DNA from: Candidatus Aminicenantes bacterium RBG_13_64_14
GTDB taxonomy: Bacteria > Acidobacteriota > Aminicenantia > Aminicenantales > Saccharicenantaceae
Assembly: GCA_001773855.1 (NCBI GenBank)
Contig: MEXZ01000048.1
Location: forward strand, 285-5,389
Direction: 5' to 3'
Length of the DNA: 5,105 nt
Position numbers and translations under genes: made by a program. Of the stretch, positions 1 through 5,105 are shown one piece after another. The notes under the pieces were generated by a model, which ran no database searches, had not been told where the DNA came from, and saw nothing but the letters and a program-made list of their open reading frames with translations. Every line of letters starts with the position of its first letter. The stretch's first letter is position 1.

Positions 1-2
1 CT

Positions 3-92
3 CCGTCGTTAAGAACCTTCCTCCGGAGCGTCGCGGCCCTCGCCATTCTGGCCGCGCTCGCCGGATTACCGCCCGCCGGCCGGTGCCAGGGC
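3..92 (+). other. Signal-peptide-coding segment of the GH2 gene
   Basis: In the GH2 reading frame, bases 3-29 encode a short segment with two arginines. A hydrophobic core follows at bases 30-68 (VAALAILAALAGL), then a Pro/Gly/Ala-rich stretch ending in GRCQG near base 92. This is a Sec signal peptide pattern, with cleavage probably around bases 80-92. The AGRC before the cysteine does not fit a lipobox, because Arg sits at -1, so a lipoprotein is unlikely. No in-frame stop separates this segment from Met at 129. It shows that the enzyme is exported and that a start at 129 would wrongly remove the leader. Confidence 0.75.
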
Positions 93-2828
93 ACATATTC
101 CAGGCAGGACCGGCTTGAGCCAGGGACCATGATGCGAGGGCCGTTCGAGCGCGTCGCCAGCCTCAACGACCTCTGGTACCTCCAGTCCTCCGAAAAAGCC
201 AAGGGGGCGGGGGAGCAGATCTCCAAGCCGGGCTTCAAGATCGAATCCTGGTACCCGGCCATCGTCCCGTCGACCGTCCTGGGGACGCTCGTCCAGAACA
301 ACGTCTATACGGACATCTTCGTCGGCGAAAACCTCAAGTCCGTCCCCACGGCGCCTTTCGAGACGTCCTGGTGGTACCGCAAGGAATTCACCGTGCCGAC
401 GGGCCCCGGCCTGACGCATACCCGGCTCGAGTTCGACGGCATCAACTACCGGGCCAACATCTGGCTCAACGGGAAACAAGTCGCCGACGCCTCGACGACG
501 TTCGGCGCCTTCCGGCGCTTTTCGATCGATGTGACCGCGGACGTCAAGACGACCGAAAAAAATGTCCTGGCCGTCGAGGTCATCCCGCCGAAAAAGGGCG
601 AACCCACGATCGGCTTCGTCGACTGGAACCCCGCTCCTCCCGACAACAACATGGGCCTCTGGCGGGACGTCCGCGTCAGGGCGACCGGGGACGTCTCCAT
701 CGAAAACCCCTTCGTCGCGACCAGGCTCGACCTCGAAGCGCTCAAGGAGGCCCGGCTGACGGTCTCGGCCGAGCTCCGAAACCATTCCGACAAGAAAGTC
801 GCGGGCACGCTCGAAGGACGCATCGAGTCCCTGCGCTTCTCCCAGGACGTGGCCCTCGAACCTGGGGAGACGAAAAAAGTCGAGTTCACGCCGGAGAGCG
901 CGCCCGGGCTCGTCATCAAGGACCCCCGGGTTTGGTGGACGCACGACCTCGGCAAGCAGGAGCTCTACCAGCTGACCCTGATCTACGTTCAGAAGCGGGA
1001 CAAGGCGGCCGAGAAAGCGGCGCCGAAGCCGACCGCCGAGGAATCGGCAGGGGCCGGGCTTCCCAGTCCCGGTCCTGGCAAGACCGGGACCAAGGTCAAA
1101 GCCAGGCCCGGGATGCCCGGCATGCCCCGCGGCCCGTTTTCCGACCTGCGGGTCGTCCGCTTCGGGATCCGAGAGGTCTCCGACTATCTCACCGAGCAGG
1201 GCCACCGGGGCTTCAAGCTCAACGGCAGGAAGATCCTCATCCGCGGCGGCGGCTGGGCCGACGACCTGCTCCTCGACGTCCGGCCGAAGAAGCTCAACGC
1301 CGAGGTCCTCTACGCCCGCCACATGAACCTCAACGCCCTCCGGCTCGAAGGCTTCTGGGGGACGAGCGAAGCTCTCTACGACCTCTGCGACCGGAACGGC
1401 ATCCTCCTCATGGTCGGCTGGAGCTGCCACTGGGAGTGGGGGCACTACATCGGTAAGCCTGCTGACGAGCGCTACGGCGGCATCACGTCGCAGGAGGACA
1501 TCGCCCTCGTCGCCGAGTCCTGGAAAGACCAGGTCCTCTGGCTCCGCAACCACCCGGCGATCTTCGTCTGGGCCGAGGCGAGCGACCTCATCCCCCACCC
1601 CGACCTGGAGAGACGATACATCGAGATCATGAGGGACATCGACCCGACCCGGCCGACGCTCGTCTCGACGAAGGGAAACACGAGCGACATCAGCGGACCG
1701 TCCAGGGTCAAGATGCTCGGCCCCTACGATTACGTCCCGCCGGTCTATTGGTACGTCGACACGCGAAACGGCGGCGCCTACGGCTTCAACACCGAGACCG
1801 GCCCGGGCCCCCAGGTCCCGCCCGTCGAGAGCCTCAAGAAAATGCTCCCCGAGGACAAGGTTTGGCCCATCAACGACCTCTGGAATTTCCATTGCTGCCG
1901 GGGCTTATTCAAGACGCTCGACCGCTATAACGAGGCCATGGACCGCCGCCTGGGCCCGGCCAAAAGCCTCGATGACTACGTGGCCAAAGCCCAGTTCCTG
2001 AACTACGAGGCCATGCGGGCCATGTTCGAGGCCTTCGTCGCCAACAAGCACAAGGCGACGGGCGTCATCCAGTGGATGGTCAACTCCGCCTGGCCGAAGC
2101 TCTGGTGGCAGCTCTACGATTATTACCTCCAGCCGAACGGCGCCTTCTACGGCGCCCGGAAGGCCGGCGAGCCCGTCCACATCCTCTACAACTACGGGAC
2201 GCAGGACATCATCGCCGTCAATAGCACCTCCACGCCCTCGCCGAAGCTCAAGGCCACGATCCGGGTCCTCGACTTCGACCTCAAGGAGGTCATCGCCAAG
2301 ACGGCCGACTTCGGGCTCCTCGCCGACGAAGTCAAGACGATCGACGTCCTCCGTCTGCCCGGCGGACTGACCACGACTTACTTCCTCGACCTGCGGATCT
2401 TCAAGGAGAAAGGGCAGCTCGTCGACGCGAATTTCTACTGCCTCTCGACCAAGCCCGAAACGCTCGACGAGGAGAACTCGACCTGGTATGTAACGCCGAT
2501 CAAGGACTTCGCCGACCTCTCCGCCCTCAACGACCTGAAGCCGGTGACCCTCAAGGTCAAGAGCAATTTCTCCAAGGATGGCCCGTCGACGAAGGTCACC
2601 GTGGAGCTCGAGAATCCCTCCCCCGACCTGGCCTTCATGGTCGAGATCCGCGTCGTCCGCGACGCCACGGGCAAAACGGTCCTGCCGGTTTATCTCGACG
2701 ACAACTACATCACGCTCCTGCCGAAGGAAACGCGCAAGATCTCCGGCCTCTTCGTGACCGACGACCTCACCGGCGAACTGCCCGTCGTCAAGGTCAGGGG
2801 CTGGAACGTCAAGGAAGCGGAAAAATAG
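3..2828 (+). CDS. Secreted GH2 exo-beta-D-glucosaminidase (CsxA-like), 5' partial
   Basis: Probably a retaining glycoside hydrolase releasing terminal D-glucosamine from chitosan oligomers outside the cytoplasm. The frame is open from base 3 (941 visible codons), so the start lies left of the window; the first in-window Met is at 129. Numbering from that Met: sugar-binding beta-sandwich about 10-187 with GLWRDV near 176-181; Ig-like domain about 188-346; (beta/alpha)8 barrel from about 347, opening with RGGGW at 372-376; C-terminal Ig-like domains about 660-899. The acid/base site reads Ser485-Asp486 (bases 1581-1586) instead of the usual GH2 Asn-Glu. The likely nucleophile is Glu556 in NTETG (1794-1796). 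The Ser-Asp doublet is known to define the CsxA subfamily, often mislabelled beta-mannosidase; the NGPYDYVPPVYWY-like and WQLYDYYLQPNGAFYGARK-like segments also match it. An unusual Pro-rich insert lies at 293-336. Family call is firm; substrate is inferred. It ends 22 bases from the convergent chitinase gene. Confidence 0.9.
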   Translation, partial: PSLRTFLRSVAALAILAALAGLPPAGRCQGTYSRQDRLEPGTMMRGPFERVASLNDLWYLQSSEKAKGAGEQISKPGFKIESWYPAIVPSTVLGTLVQNNVYTDIFVGENLKSVPTAPFETSWWYRKEFTVPTGPGLTHTRLEFDGINYRANIWLNGKQVADASTTFGAFRRFSIDVTADVKTTEKNVLAVEVIPPKKGEPTIGFVDWNPAPPDNNMGLWRDVRVRATGDVSIENPFVATRLDLEALKEARLTVSAELRNHSDKKVAGTLEGRIESLRFSQDVALEPGETKKVEFTPESAPGLVIKDPRVWWTHDLGKQELYQLTLIYVQKRDKAAEKAAPKPTAEESAGAGLPSPGPGKTGTKVKARPGMPGMPRGPFSDLRVVRFGIREVSDYLTEQGHRGFKLNGRKILIRGGGWADDLLLDVRPKKLNAEVLYARHMNLNALRLEGFWGTSEALYDLCDRNGILLMVGWSCHWEWGHYIGKPADERYGGITSQEDIALVAESWKDQVLWLRNHPAIFVWAEASDLIPHPDLERRYIEIMRDIDPTRPTLVSTKGNTSDISGPSRVKMLGPYDYVPPVYWYVDTRNGGAYGFNTETGPGPQVPPVESLKKMLPEDKVWPINDLWNFHCCRGLFKTLDRYNEAMDRRLGPAKSLDDYVAKAQFLNYEAMRAMFEAFVANKHKATGVIQWMVNSAWPKLWWQLYDYYLQPNGAFYGARKAGEPVHILYNYGTQDIIAVNSTSTPSPKLKATIRVLDFDLKEVIAKTADFGLLADEVKTIDVLRLPGGLTTTYFLDLRIFKEKGQLVDANFYCLSTKPETLDEENSTWYVTPIKDFADLSALNDLKPVTLKVKSNFSKDGPSTKVTVELENPSPDLAFMVEIRVVRDATGKTVLPVYLDDNYITLLPKETRKISGLFVTDDLTGELPVVKVRGWNVKEAEK
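1005..1136 (+). other. Low-complexity Pro/Gly/Ala/Lys insert within the GH2 protein
   Basis: About 44 codons, in frame, between the beta-strand ending YVQKRDK and the strand beginning SDLRVVRFGIREV. The stretch is first Ala/Lys/Glu-rich, then Gly/Pro-rich with a PGMPGMP duplication near its end. It sits in the Ig-like domain just before the catalytic barrel. Known CsxA-type enzymes, as I remember them, have only a short loop here. The reading frame and codon bias continue unchanged on both sides, so this is a real surface loop or linker and not a frameshift artefact. Confidence 0.65.
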
Positions 2829-2850
2829 GGCCCGGTACGACGGCCGCCCG

Positions 2851-3972
2851 TCAGCGCGCGCCGAAGGCTTTTCCGACGACTTCGAGAAGCTCCGGCTTGC
2901 CCAGACGGTAATCCTGGCTCAGCTCCCAGATGATGACGCCGGCCGCTTGATTGTCCTTGACATACTGGCATTTGAGCGAGACCGAGCGCATGTCGTCGAA
3001 GGAGATGATCTTCGTTCCGTCCGGACGGCGCATGACGGGGACTTGGGCTTTTCCGTCCCAGTCGAGGGCCCATTCCGCCGCGGGGAGCCCCATGATTTCG
3101 CGGTACGATAAGTGCTCGCTCTTCGTGAACGACTGGCCCCAGCCGCCGCAGTCGAAAGAACTCCCGAAAAACGGGAGTCCGACGAGGAGCTTTCCGGGCG
3201 GCACCTGACGCCCTCGGATGTAGGCGAAAGTCTCGTCGACCGACCCGCACGCGTCCCCTCCCCAGGCATGGAGCGGCGAGTTGTGGCCGGAGTGGTTGGA
3301 CCAGGCGCCGTGATAATCGTAGGTCATGAGCCCGATGAAATCGAAATCGTCGGCGAGCCGTTCGAAGTCGATCCACCGTCCCCAGTAGTTGTTGGCGGGT
3401 ACGGCCATGGTCAGAAGCAGGGGCGGCGTCCGGGCCTTGAGGGCCGCTCCGAGCGACTCGATGAACAGGACGTAGTTCGCCTTTTCCTCGGCGCTCGAAA
3501 CGAATTCCCAGTCGACGTCGACGCCGTCATAGCCGTTGGCCTCGCAGAAATCGACGACCTGGGCGATGAAGCGGGCCCTCGTCTCGGCAGTCGAACTCAT
3601 GCCCGGGAAGCCCGCGCAGTTGTCCCAGCCGCCCAAGCTGAGGATCATTTTGACGCCGTTCGCGTGAGCGGCGGCATTGAGCTCGGGATAGAGAAAACGT
3701 GGCGGAACGACGAGGTTCCCCGTCGCGTCGGGCCAGGCGAAGGCATGGGCGATGTGGGTCAAATATCCGTAGGCGACCTTCGTGTGGTCGAACCCGGCCC
3801 GCGTCCACGAAGCGTAATAGCCCATGACGACTTTGTTCGGAGTCGCCGGGCTGGGCGGAACAGGAGAAATCCGGCAGACGGCCGCGGCCATGAAAGCCAA
3901 AGCGGCCGTCATACACGCGGCGAGGGTTTTACGTCGAGCGGTAGAAAACGCCGGATTCCGGGGAAAGGCCAT
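2851..3972 (-). CDS. Secreted GH18 chitinase
   Basis: A 373-residue family 18 glycoside hydrolase, predicted to hydrolyse beta-1,4-GlcNAc links in chitin by substrate-assisted catalysis, outside the cytoplasm. Visible motifs: SLGG at 112-115; DGVDVDWE at 149-156, which is the DxxDxDxE signature with Glu156 as proton donor; MTYDY at 216-220, supplying the conserved Tyr and Asp; and a closing-strand Trp349 in GVIIWE. The N-terminus has Arg/Lys at 5 and 14-15, then a hydrophobic run at about 17-34, giving a signal peptide or N-terminal anchor. LAAC at 17-20 resembles a lipobox but precedes the hydrophobic core, so I do not call a lipoprotein. No chitin-binding module is present; this is a single catalytic domain. 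The start is fixed by an in-frame TGA nine bases upstream (3979-3981). No Shine-Dalgarno is seen; a promoter lies immediately upstream. Convergent with the GH2 gene. Confidence 0.93.
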   Translation of the reverse strand: MAFPRNPAFSTARRKTLAACMTAALAFMAAAVCRISPVPPSPATPNKVVMGYYASWTRAGFDHTKVAYGYLTHIAHAFAWPDATGNLVVPPRFLYPELNAAAHANGVKMILSLGGWDNCAGFPGMSSTAETRARFIAQVVDFCEANGYDGVDVDWEFVSSAEEKANYVLFIESLGAALKARTPPLLLTMAVPANNYWGRWIDFERLADDFDFIGLMTYDYHGAWSNHSGHNSPLHAWGGDACGSVDETFAYIRGRQVPPGKLLVGLPFFGSSFDCGGWGQSFTKSEHLSYREIMGLPAAEWALDWDGKAQVPVMRRPDGTKIISFDDMRSVSLKCQYVKDNQAAGVIIWELSQDYRLGKPELLEVVGKAFGAR

Positions 3973-3981
3973 GAGGGGTCA

Positions 3982-4009
3982 ATTTTACCCAATCCGGCGG
4001 TTTTTTCAA
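3982..4009 (-). promoter_or_regulatory. Predicted sigma-70-type promoter of the chitinase gene
   Basis: On the minus strand, TTGAAA (4004-4009) and TAAAAT (3982-3987) are separated by 16 bases; each hexamer matches the consensus at five of six positions. The spacer is GC-rich while the elements stand out as AT-rich. Only nine bases lie between the -10 element and the ATG at 3972, so transcription would begin at or within about three bases of the start codon, giving a leaderless or nearly leaderless mRNA. This agrees with the lack of a Shine-Dalgarno and with the in-frame stop just upstream. Confidence 0.6.
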
Positions 4010-4024
4010 TCGCCTTCGCGGGAT

Positions 4025-4046
4025 TCCACGGACGTAAGTCCGTGGA
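4025..4046. repeat. Perfect 9-bp inverted repeat (REP-like or IS-end-like hairpin)
   Basis: TCCACGGAC (4025-4033), loop GTAA, GTCCGTGGA (4038-4046); a T-G wobble could extend the stem by one pair. It is flanked by AGCTTC on the right and followed at 4055-4068 by a tandem pair of CGCCCGG. It lies between two minus-strand genes, downstream of the HD gene and upstream of the chitinase promoter. No T-tract follows on either strand, so a standard intrinsic terminator is unlikely, although it could protect the HD mRNA 3' end. Stable palindromes with such flanks resemble REP elements and the subterminal hairpins of IS200/IS605-type elements; that assignment is by resemblance only. Confidence 0.6.
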
Positions 4047-4080
4047 GCTTCAGTCGCCCGGCGCCCGGTTAAGAAACGCG

Positions 4081-4974
4081 TCAGCCGATTTCCGGGAGGC
4101 AGAAGGAGATCGTGCGCTTGTCGCCGCAGGCGCCGCAGCGGATCGAGGCCTCGAGCTTCTCGCACTTGAGCCCCTTTTCCGTCCGGAAGTCGGTTTCCCA
4201 CTTACCGCCGCAGGCGCCGCAGGAGGCCGGCAGGGCGAGCGATACTCGGACCCGCTTGGAACGCCCGCCCGGACGCCGGACAACGACGGCCTGGATGCGA
4301 AATTCCATGCCGTGCGCGTCCTTGAGCTCGTCGAGGAAAGCCCGGTAGAACCGCTGCGTGTCAGCCGACTTCTTGGCGGCGAGCCGTCTGGCCGCGGTCG
4401 TGCGCATGTTCTCCGGCAGGACGGCCGCGTAGGTCAGCTCCTTGCCCAAATAATCCATCACGGCGGACTCGAGGTTCCGCCCGCGGAGCGCAGACTTGAC
4501 GAAGAAATTGGCCACACCGAGGTAACCGAACTTGGACAGGAAGTCGGCGTCGTGGACGATGTCGGCGAGGCGGTTGCGGCGCGCGCCGGCATTGTAGAGC
4601 GAGCGGAGGGCCCGGACGACGTTGCCGACGGCAGCCATTTTCAGTCCCGCCTCTTCGAGGAGTTCCCGGGCCAGGCGGGCCGCCTCCTCCTCTTCCGGCT
4701 TGTCGTCGGCATGGTAGCGCCCGCCGGCGAACTTCCCCGAGTCATGGAAAAGCGCGGTCAGGGCGGCCAGGTCCGCGCTCTCCTTCTCCATCGCAGCCAG
4801 GCGAAACGACTGCGCGGCGACGAGGACGGAGTGCTCCCAGAGGAAGCCGCCCCCTCCTTCCTTCTTTCCCGAGAACTTTTTCTCGGCGTCCTCGATCGTC
4901 CGACGGATGCGCTCGACGAGCCCGGGAGAAAGCGTGGTCAGTGAGCGGTAGAATTCCTGCTGTTTGAGGAGCAT
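4081..4974 (-). CDS. HD-domain phosphohydrolase with C-terminal zinc ribbon
   Basis: Probable cytoplasmic metal-dependent phosphohydrolase; substrate unknown. With ATG 4974 as start it has 297 residues. The HD domain spans about 45-215. Likely metal ligands are His48 (WEHS), His77-Asp78 (FHDSGK) and Asp142 or Asp144 in VHDADFL, giving the H...HD...D pattern; His88 may also take part. The IVHDADFL..FG..GVA segment resembles the YedJ-like HD group. The C-terminus carries two CGAC knuckles, Cys252/255 and Cys280/283, spaced as a zinc ribbon, plus Cys271 and Cys292. There is no signal peptide or membrane segment. Other starts are TTG 5016 (GAGG five bases upstream) and ATG 4989; the frame stays open to the right edge. 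I prefer 4974 because TTG 5016 and ATG 4989 overlap a near-consensus promoter. Separated by 108 bases from the chitinase gene, which has its own promoter, so an operon is unlikely. Confidence 0.85.
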   Translation of the reverse strand: MLLKQQEFYRSLTTLSPGLVERIRRTIEDAEKKFSGKKEGGGGFLWEHSVLVAAQSFRLAAMEKESADLAALTALFHDSGKFAGGRYHADDKPEEEEAARLARELLEEAGLKMAAVGNVVRALRSLYNAGARRNRLADIVHDADFLSKFGYLGVANFFVKSALRGRNLESAVMDYLGKELTYAAVLPENMRTTAARRLAAKKSADTQRFYRAFLDELKDAHGMEFRIQAVVVRRPGGRSKRVRVSLALPASCGACGGKWETDFRTEKGLKCEKLEASIRCGACGDKRTISFCLPEIG

Positions 4975-4987
4975 GGGGAACCCGCTC

Positions 4988-5016
4988 ATTATCTGAGCGG
5001 CCCGGGCGGAAGTCAA
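4988..5016 (-). promoter_or_regulatory. Predicted sigma-70-type promoter of the HD-domain gene
   Basis: On the minus strand, TTGACT (5011-5016) and GATAAT (4988-4993) are separated by the ideal 17 bases, each with five of six consensus matches. The predicted transcription start is near 4981, only about seven bases before ATG 4974. A perfect TATAAT also occurs on the same strand at 5032-5037, but its upstream hexamer (GGTCGC at 17-base spacing) is poor. If that one were used, the TTG at 5016 would become the start. The two readings exclude each other as the main start. Confidence 0.5.
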
Positions 5017-5040
5017 GAGGGCCTCGGCCCAATTATAAAG

Positions 5041-5070
5041 TTGAATTGAGCTGGGCGACCGCTCTATGAT
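5041..5070 (+). promoter_or_regulatory. Predicted divergent promoter reading right
   Basis: On the plus strand, TTGAAT (5041-5046) and TATGAT (5065-5070) are separated by 18 bases; they match the consensus at four and five of six positions. The expected transcription start is 5077-5078, which coincides with a GTG at 5078. Its -35 element lies 24 bases from the -35 element of the minus-strand HD promoter, so the two would form a back-to-back pair whose polymerases could interfere. Confidence 0.35.
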
Positions 5071-5077
5071 GGGCCCC

Positions 5078-5105
5078 GTGGAAAGAAAGATCCGGTGCGG
5101 CGGGA
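5078..5105 (+). CDS. Possible start of a divergent gene, 3' truncated by window
   Basis: From GTG 5078 the frame reads (M)ERKIRCGG and runs open off the right edge. In the same frame ATG 5066 and ATG 5069 could add residues, but they overlap the predicted -10 element. The call rests on a plausible promoter placed just upstream and on the divergent layout, not on homology; nine codons are too few to identify a product. The competing reading is that this stretch is only upstream DNA, or the 5' end of a longer minus-strand HD gene, since that frame is also open here. Confidence 0.25.

Noticed and set aside
66..1892. A 608-codon open frame on the minus strand opposite the GH2 gene
   Set aside because: Its translation is Val/Asp/Arg/Gly-rich with no recognisable motif. 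It mirrors strong G/C third-position bias of the GH2 frame, which has clear domains and catalytic residues across the same bases.
2839..2852. Small hairpin GACGG-CCGC-CCGTC in the gap between the convergent genes
   Set aside because: Only five pairs, no T-tract on either side, and it overlaps the chitinase stop codon. Such short stems are expected by chance in this GC-rich sequence, so I do not call a terminator.
2705..3376. Minus-strand frame overlapping the ends of the GH2 and chitinase genes
   Set aside because: Arg/Pro/Ser-rich shadow of the chitinase in another frame, spanning two genes without any domain signal.
3913..3924. LAAC lipobox-like motif in the chitinase N-terminus
   Set aside because: The hydrophobic core follows rather than precedes the cysteine, so signal peptidase II processing there is implausible.
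3991..4006. CCGGCGG followed by six T on the plus strand, resembling a terminator tail
   Set aside because: No stem precedes the T-run, no plus-strand gene ends upstream, and the T-run is better explained as part of the minus-strand -35 region of the chitinase promoter.
3112..4944. A 610-codon open frame on the plus strand
   Set aside because: It runs antisense through the chitinase gene, the intergenic hairpin and the HD gene, all better explained by motif-bearing minus-strand proteins. Its composition is that of an antisense shadow.
5078..5105. Resemblance of the right-edge ERKIRCGG start to N-termini of known enzymes such as IspG
   Set aside because: Nine codons are too few; the similarity is within chance and no diagnostic residue is in the window.

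Overview
This is a GC-rich bacterial window with strong C/G bias at third codon positions. It carries three well-supported genes and the probable first codons of a fourth. Taxonomy cannot be fixed from the sequence alone. A GC-rich Acidobacteriota- or Aminicenantes-like polysaccharide degrader would fit, but this is a guess from general protein style.

Layout: (1) Plus strand, left edge to 2828: a secreted family 2 glycoside hydrolase of the CsxA (exo-beta-D-glucosaminidase) type. Its frame is open to the left edge and encodes a signal-peptide-like stretch before the first in-window Met, so the true start lies outside the window. (2) Minus strand, 2851-3972: a secreted family 18 chitinase, convergent with the GH2 gene and separated from it by only 22 bases. 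(3) 3973-4080: a short intergenic region holding a near-consensus promoter for the chitinase and a perfect 9-bp palindromic hairpin that looks like a REP-type or IS-end element. (4) Minus strand, 4081-4974: a cytoplasmic HD-domain metal-dependent phosphohydrolase with a C-terminal zinc ribbon. (5) 4975-5105: a compact divergent promoter region, with a candidate plus-strand gene starting at GTG 5078 and running off the right edge.

Function: the chitinase and the exo-glucosaminidase fit one extracellular route. GH18 cuts GlcNAc-containing chitin chains, and the CsxA-type enzyme removes GlcN from non-reducing ends of deacetylated oligomers. No chitin deacetylase is visible, so it would have to be elsewhere or the natural substrate is already partly deacetylated. 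The HD protein has no evident link to this pathway.

Most notable: the Ser-Asp doublet in the GH2 active site, which marks it as a glucosaminidase rather than a mannosidase; a proline-rich insert just before its catalytic barrel; a recurring arrangement in which sigma-70-like promoters sit so close to the start codons that the mRNAs would be leaderless or nearly so; and the orphan hairpin between the two minus-strand genes. I see no CRISPR array, tRNA, rRNA, intact mobile element or obvious new defence system.
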